Shown one piece after another: positions 5,940 to 6,004 of a stretch of 6,004 nt of DNA (the stretch's first letter is position 1; the number at the start of each line of letters is the position of its first letter). Location: contig JBDTOI010000231.1 of the NCBI GenBank assembly GCA_039933315.1, forward strand, positions 1 to 6,004. The letters are read 5' to 3'. Under the pieces are notes generated by a model. It was given only the letters and a program-made list of their open reading frames with translations. It was not told the origin of the DNA and searched no databases. This DNA comes from DASXRU01 sp039933315. Lineage in GTDB: Bacteria; Acidobacteriota; Blastocatellia; Pyrinomonadales; Pyrinomonadaceae. The translations under genes were made by a program, and so were the position numbers.

Positions 5940-6004
5940 TCGCGATTCGCAAACACTCAGCAACGATACTACCCGTAACGTCCCACCTTGAGAGTTCCCA
6001 AGCT

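Overview
The window looks like ordinary chromosomal DNA from a GC-rich, soil-type bacterium, most likely an acidobacterium. This is an inference from three things: a long secreted BNR/VPS10-type repeat protein of the sort abundant in that phylum, several palindromic repeat-like elements, and one palindrome translated in frame inside a linker. No rRNA or other phylogenetic marker is present, so the assignment is only moderately secure.

Layout: four genes lie head to tail on the minus strand, filling positions 2134 down to 54. In transcription order they are a single-domain cupin (1712-2134), a short HicB-like antitoxin (1435-1641), a HicA-like toxin (1199-1438, overlapping hicB by 4 nt), and a 360-residue secreted protein of unknown function (54-1136). 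A GC-rich stem-loop with a T-rich tail (24-49) follows immediately and looks like the terminator of this run. Divergent from them, on the plus strand, is one very long gene (2525-5881). It encodes a 1118-residue exported beta-propeller protein with nine clear Asp-box (BNR) motifs and two degenerate ones, an Ig-like module and a helical C-terminal tail.

The 390-nt divergent intergenic region (2135-2524) contains no convincing gene. It holds two long imperfect palindromes, one of 87 bp (2178-2264) and one of 77 bp (2405-2481), which do not resemble each other. Two further compact hairpins lie inside coding sequence, each in a region encoding a probable linker: in the cupin (1914-1932) and near the C-terminus of the propeller protein (5441-5460). 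These palindromes are the most unusual content of the window.

The genes do not form an obvious pathway. hicB and hicA are a translationally coupled toxin-antitoxin pair. The cupin and the two exported proteins have no visible functional link to it or to each other. I see no CRISPR array, tRNA, rRNA, integrase, transposase or clearly novel multi-gene system.
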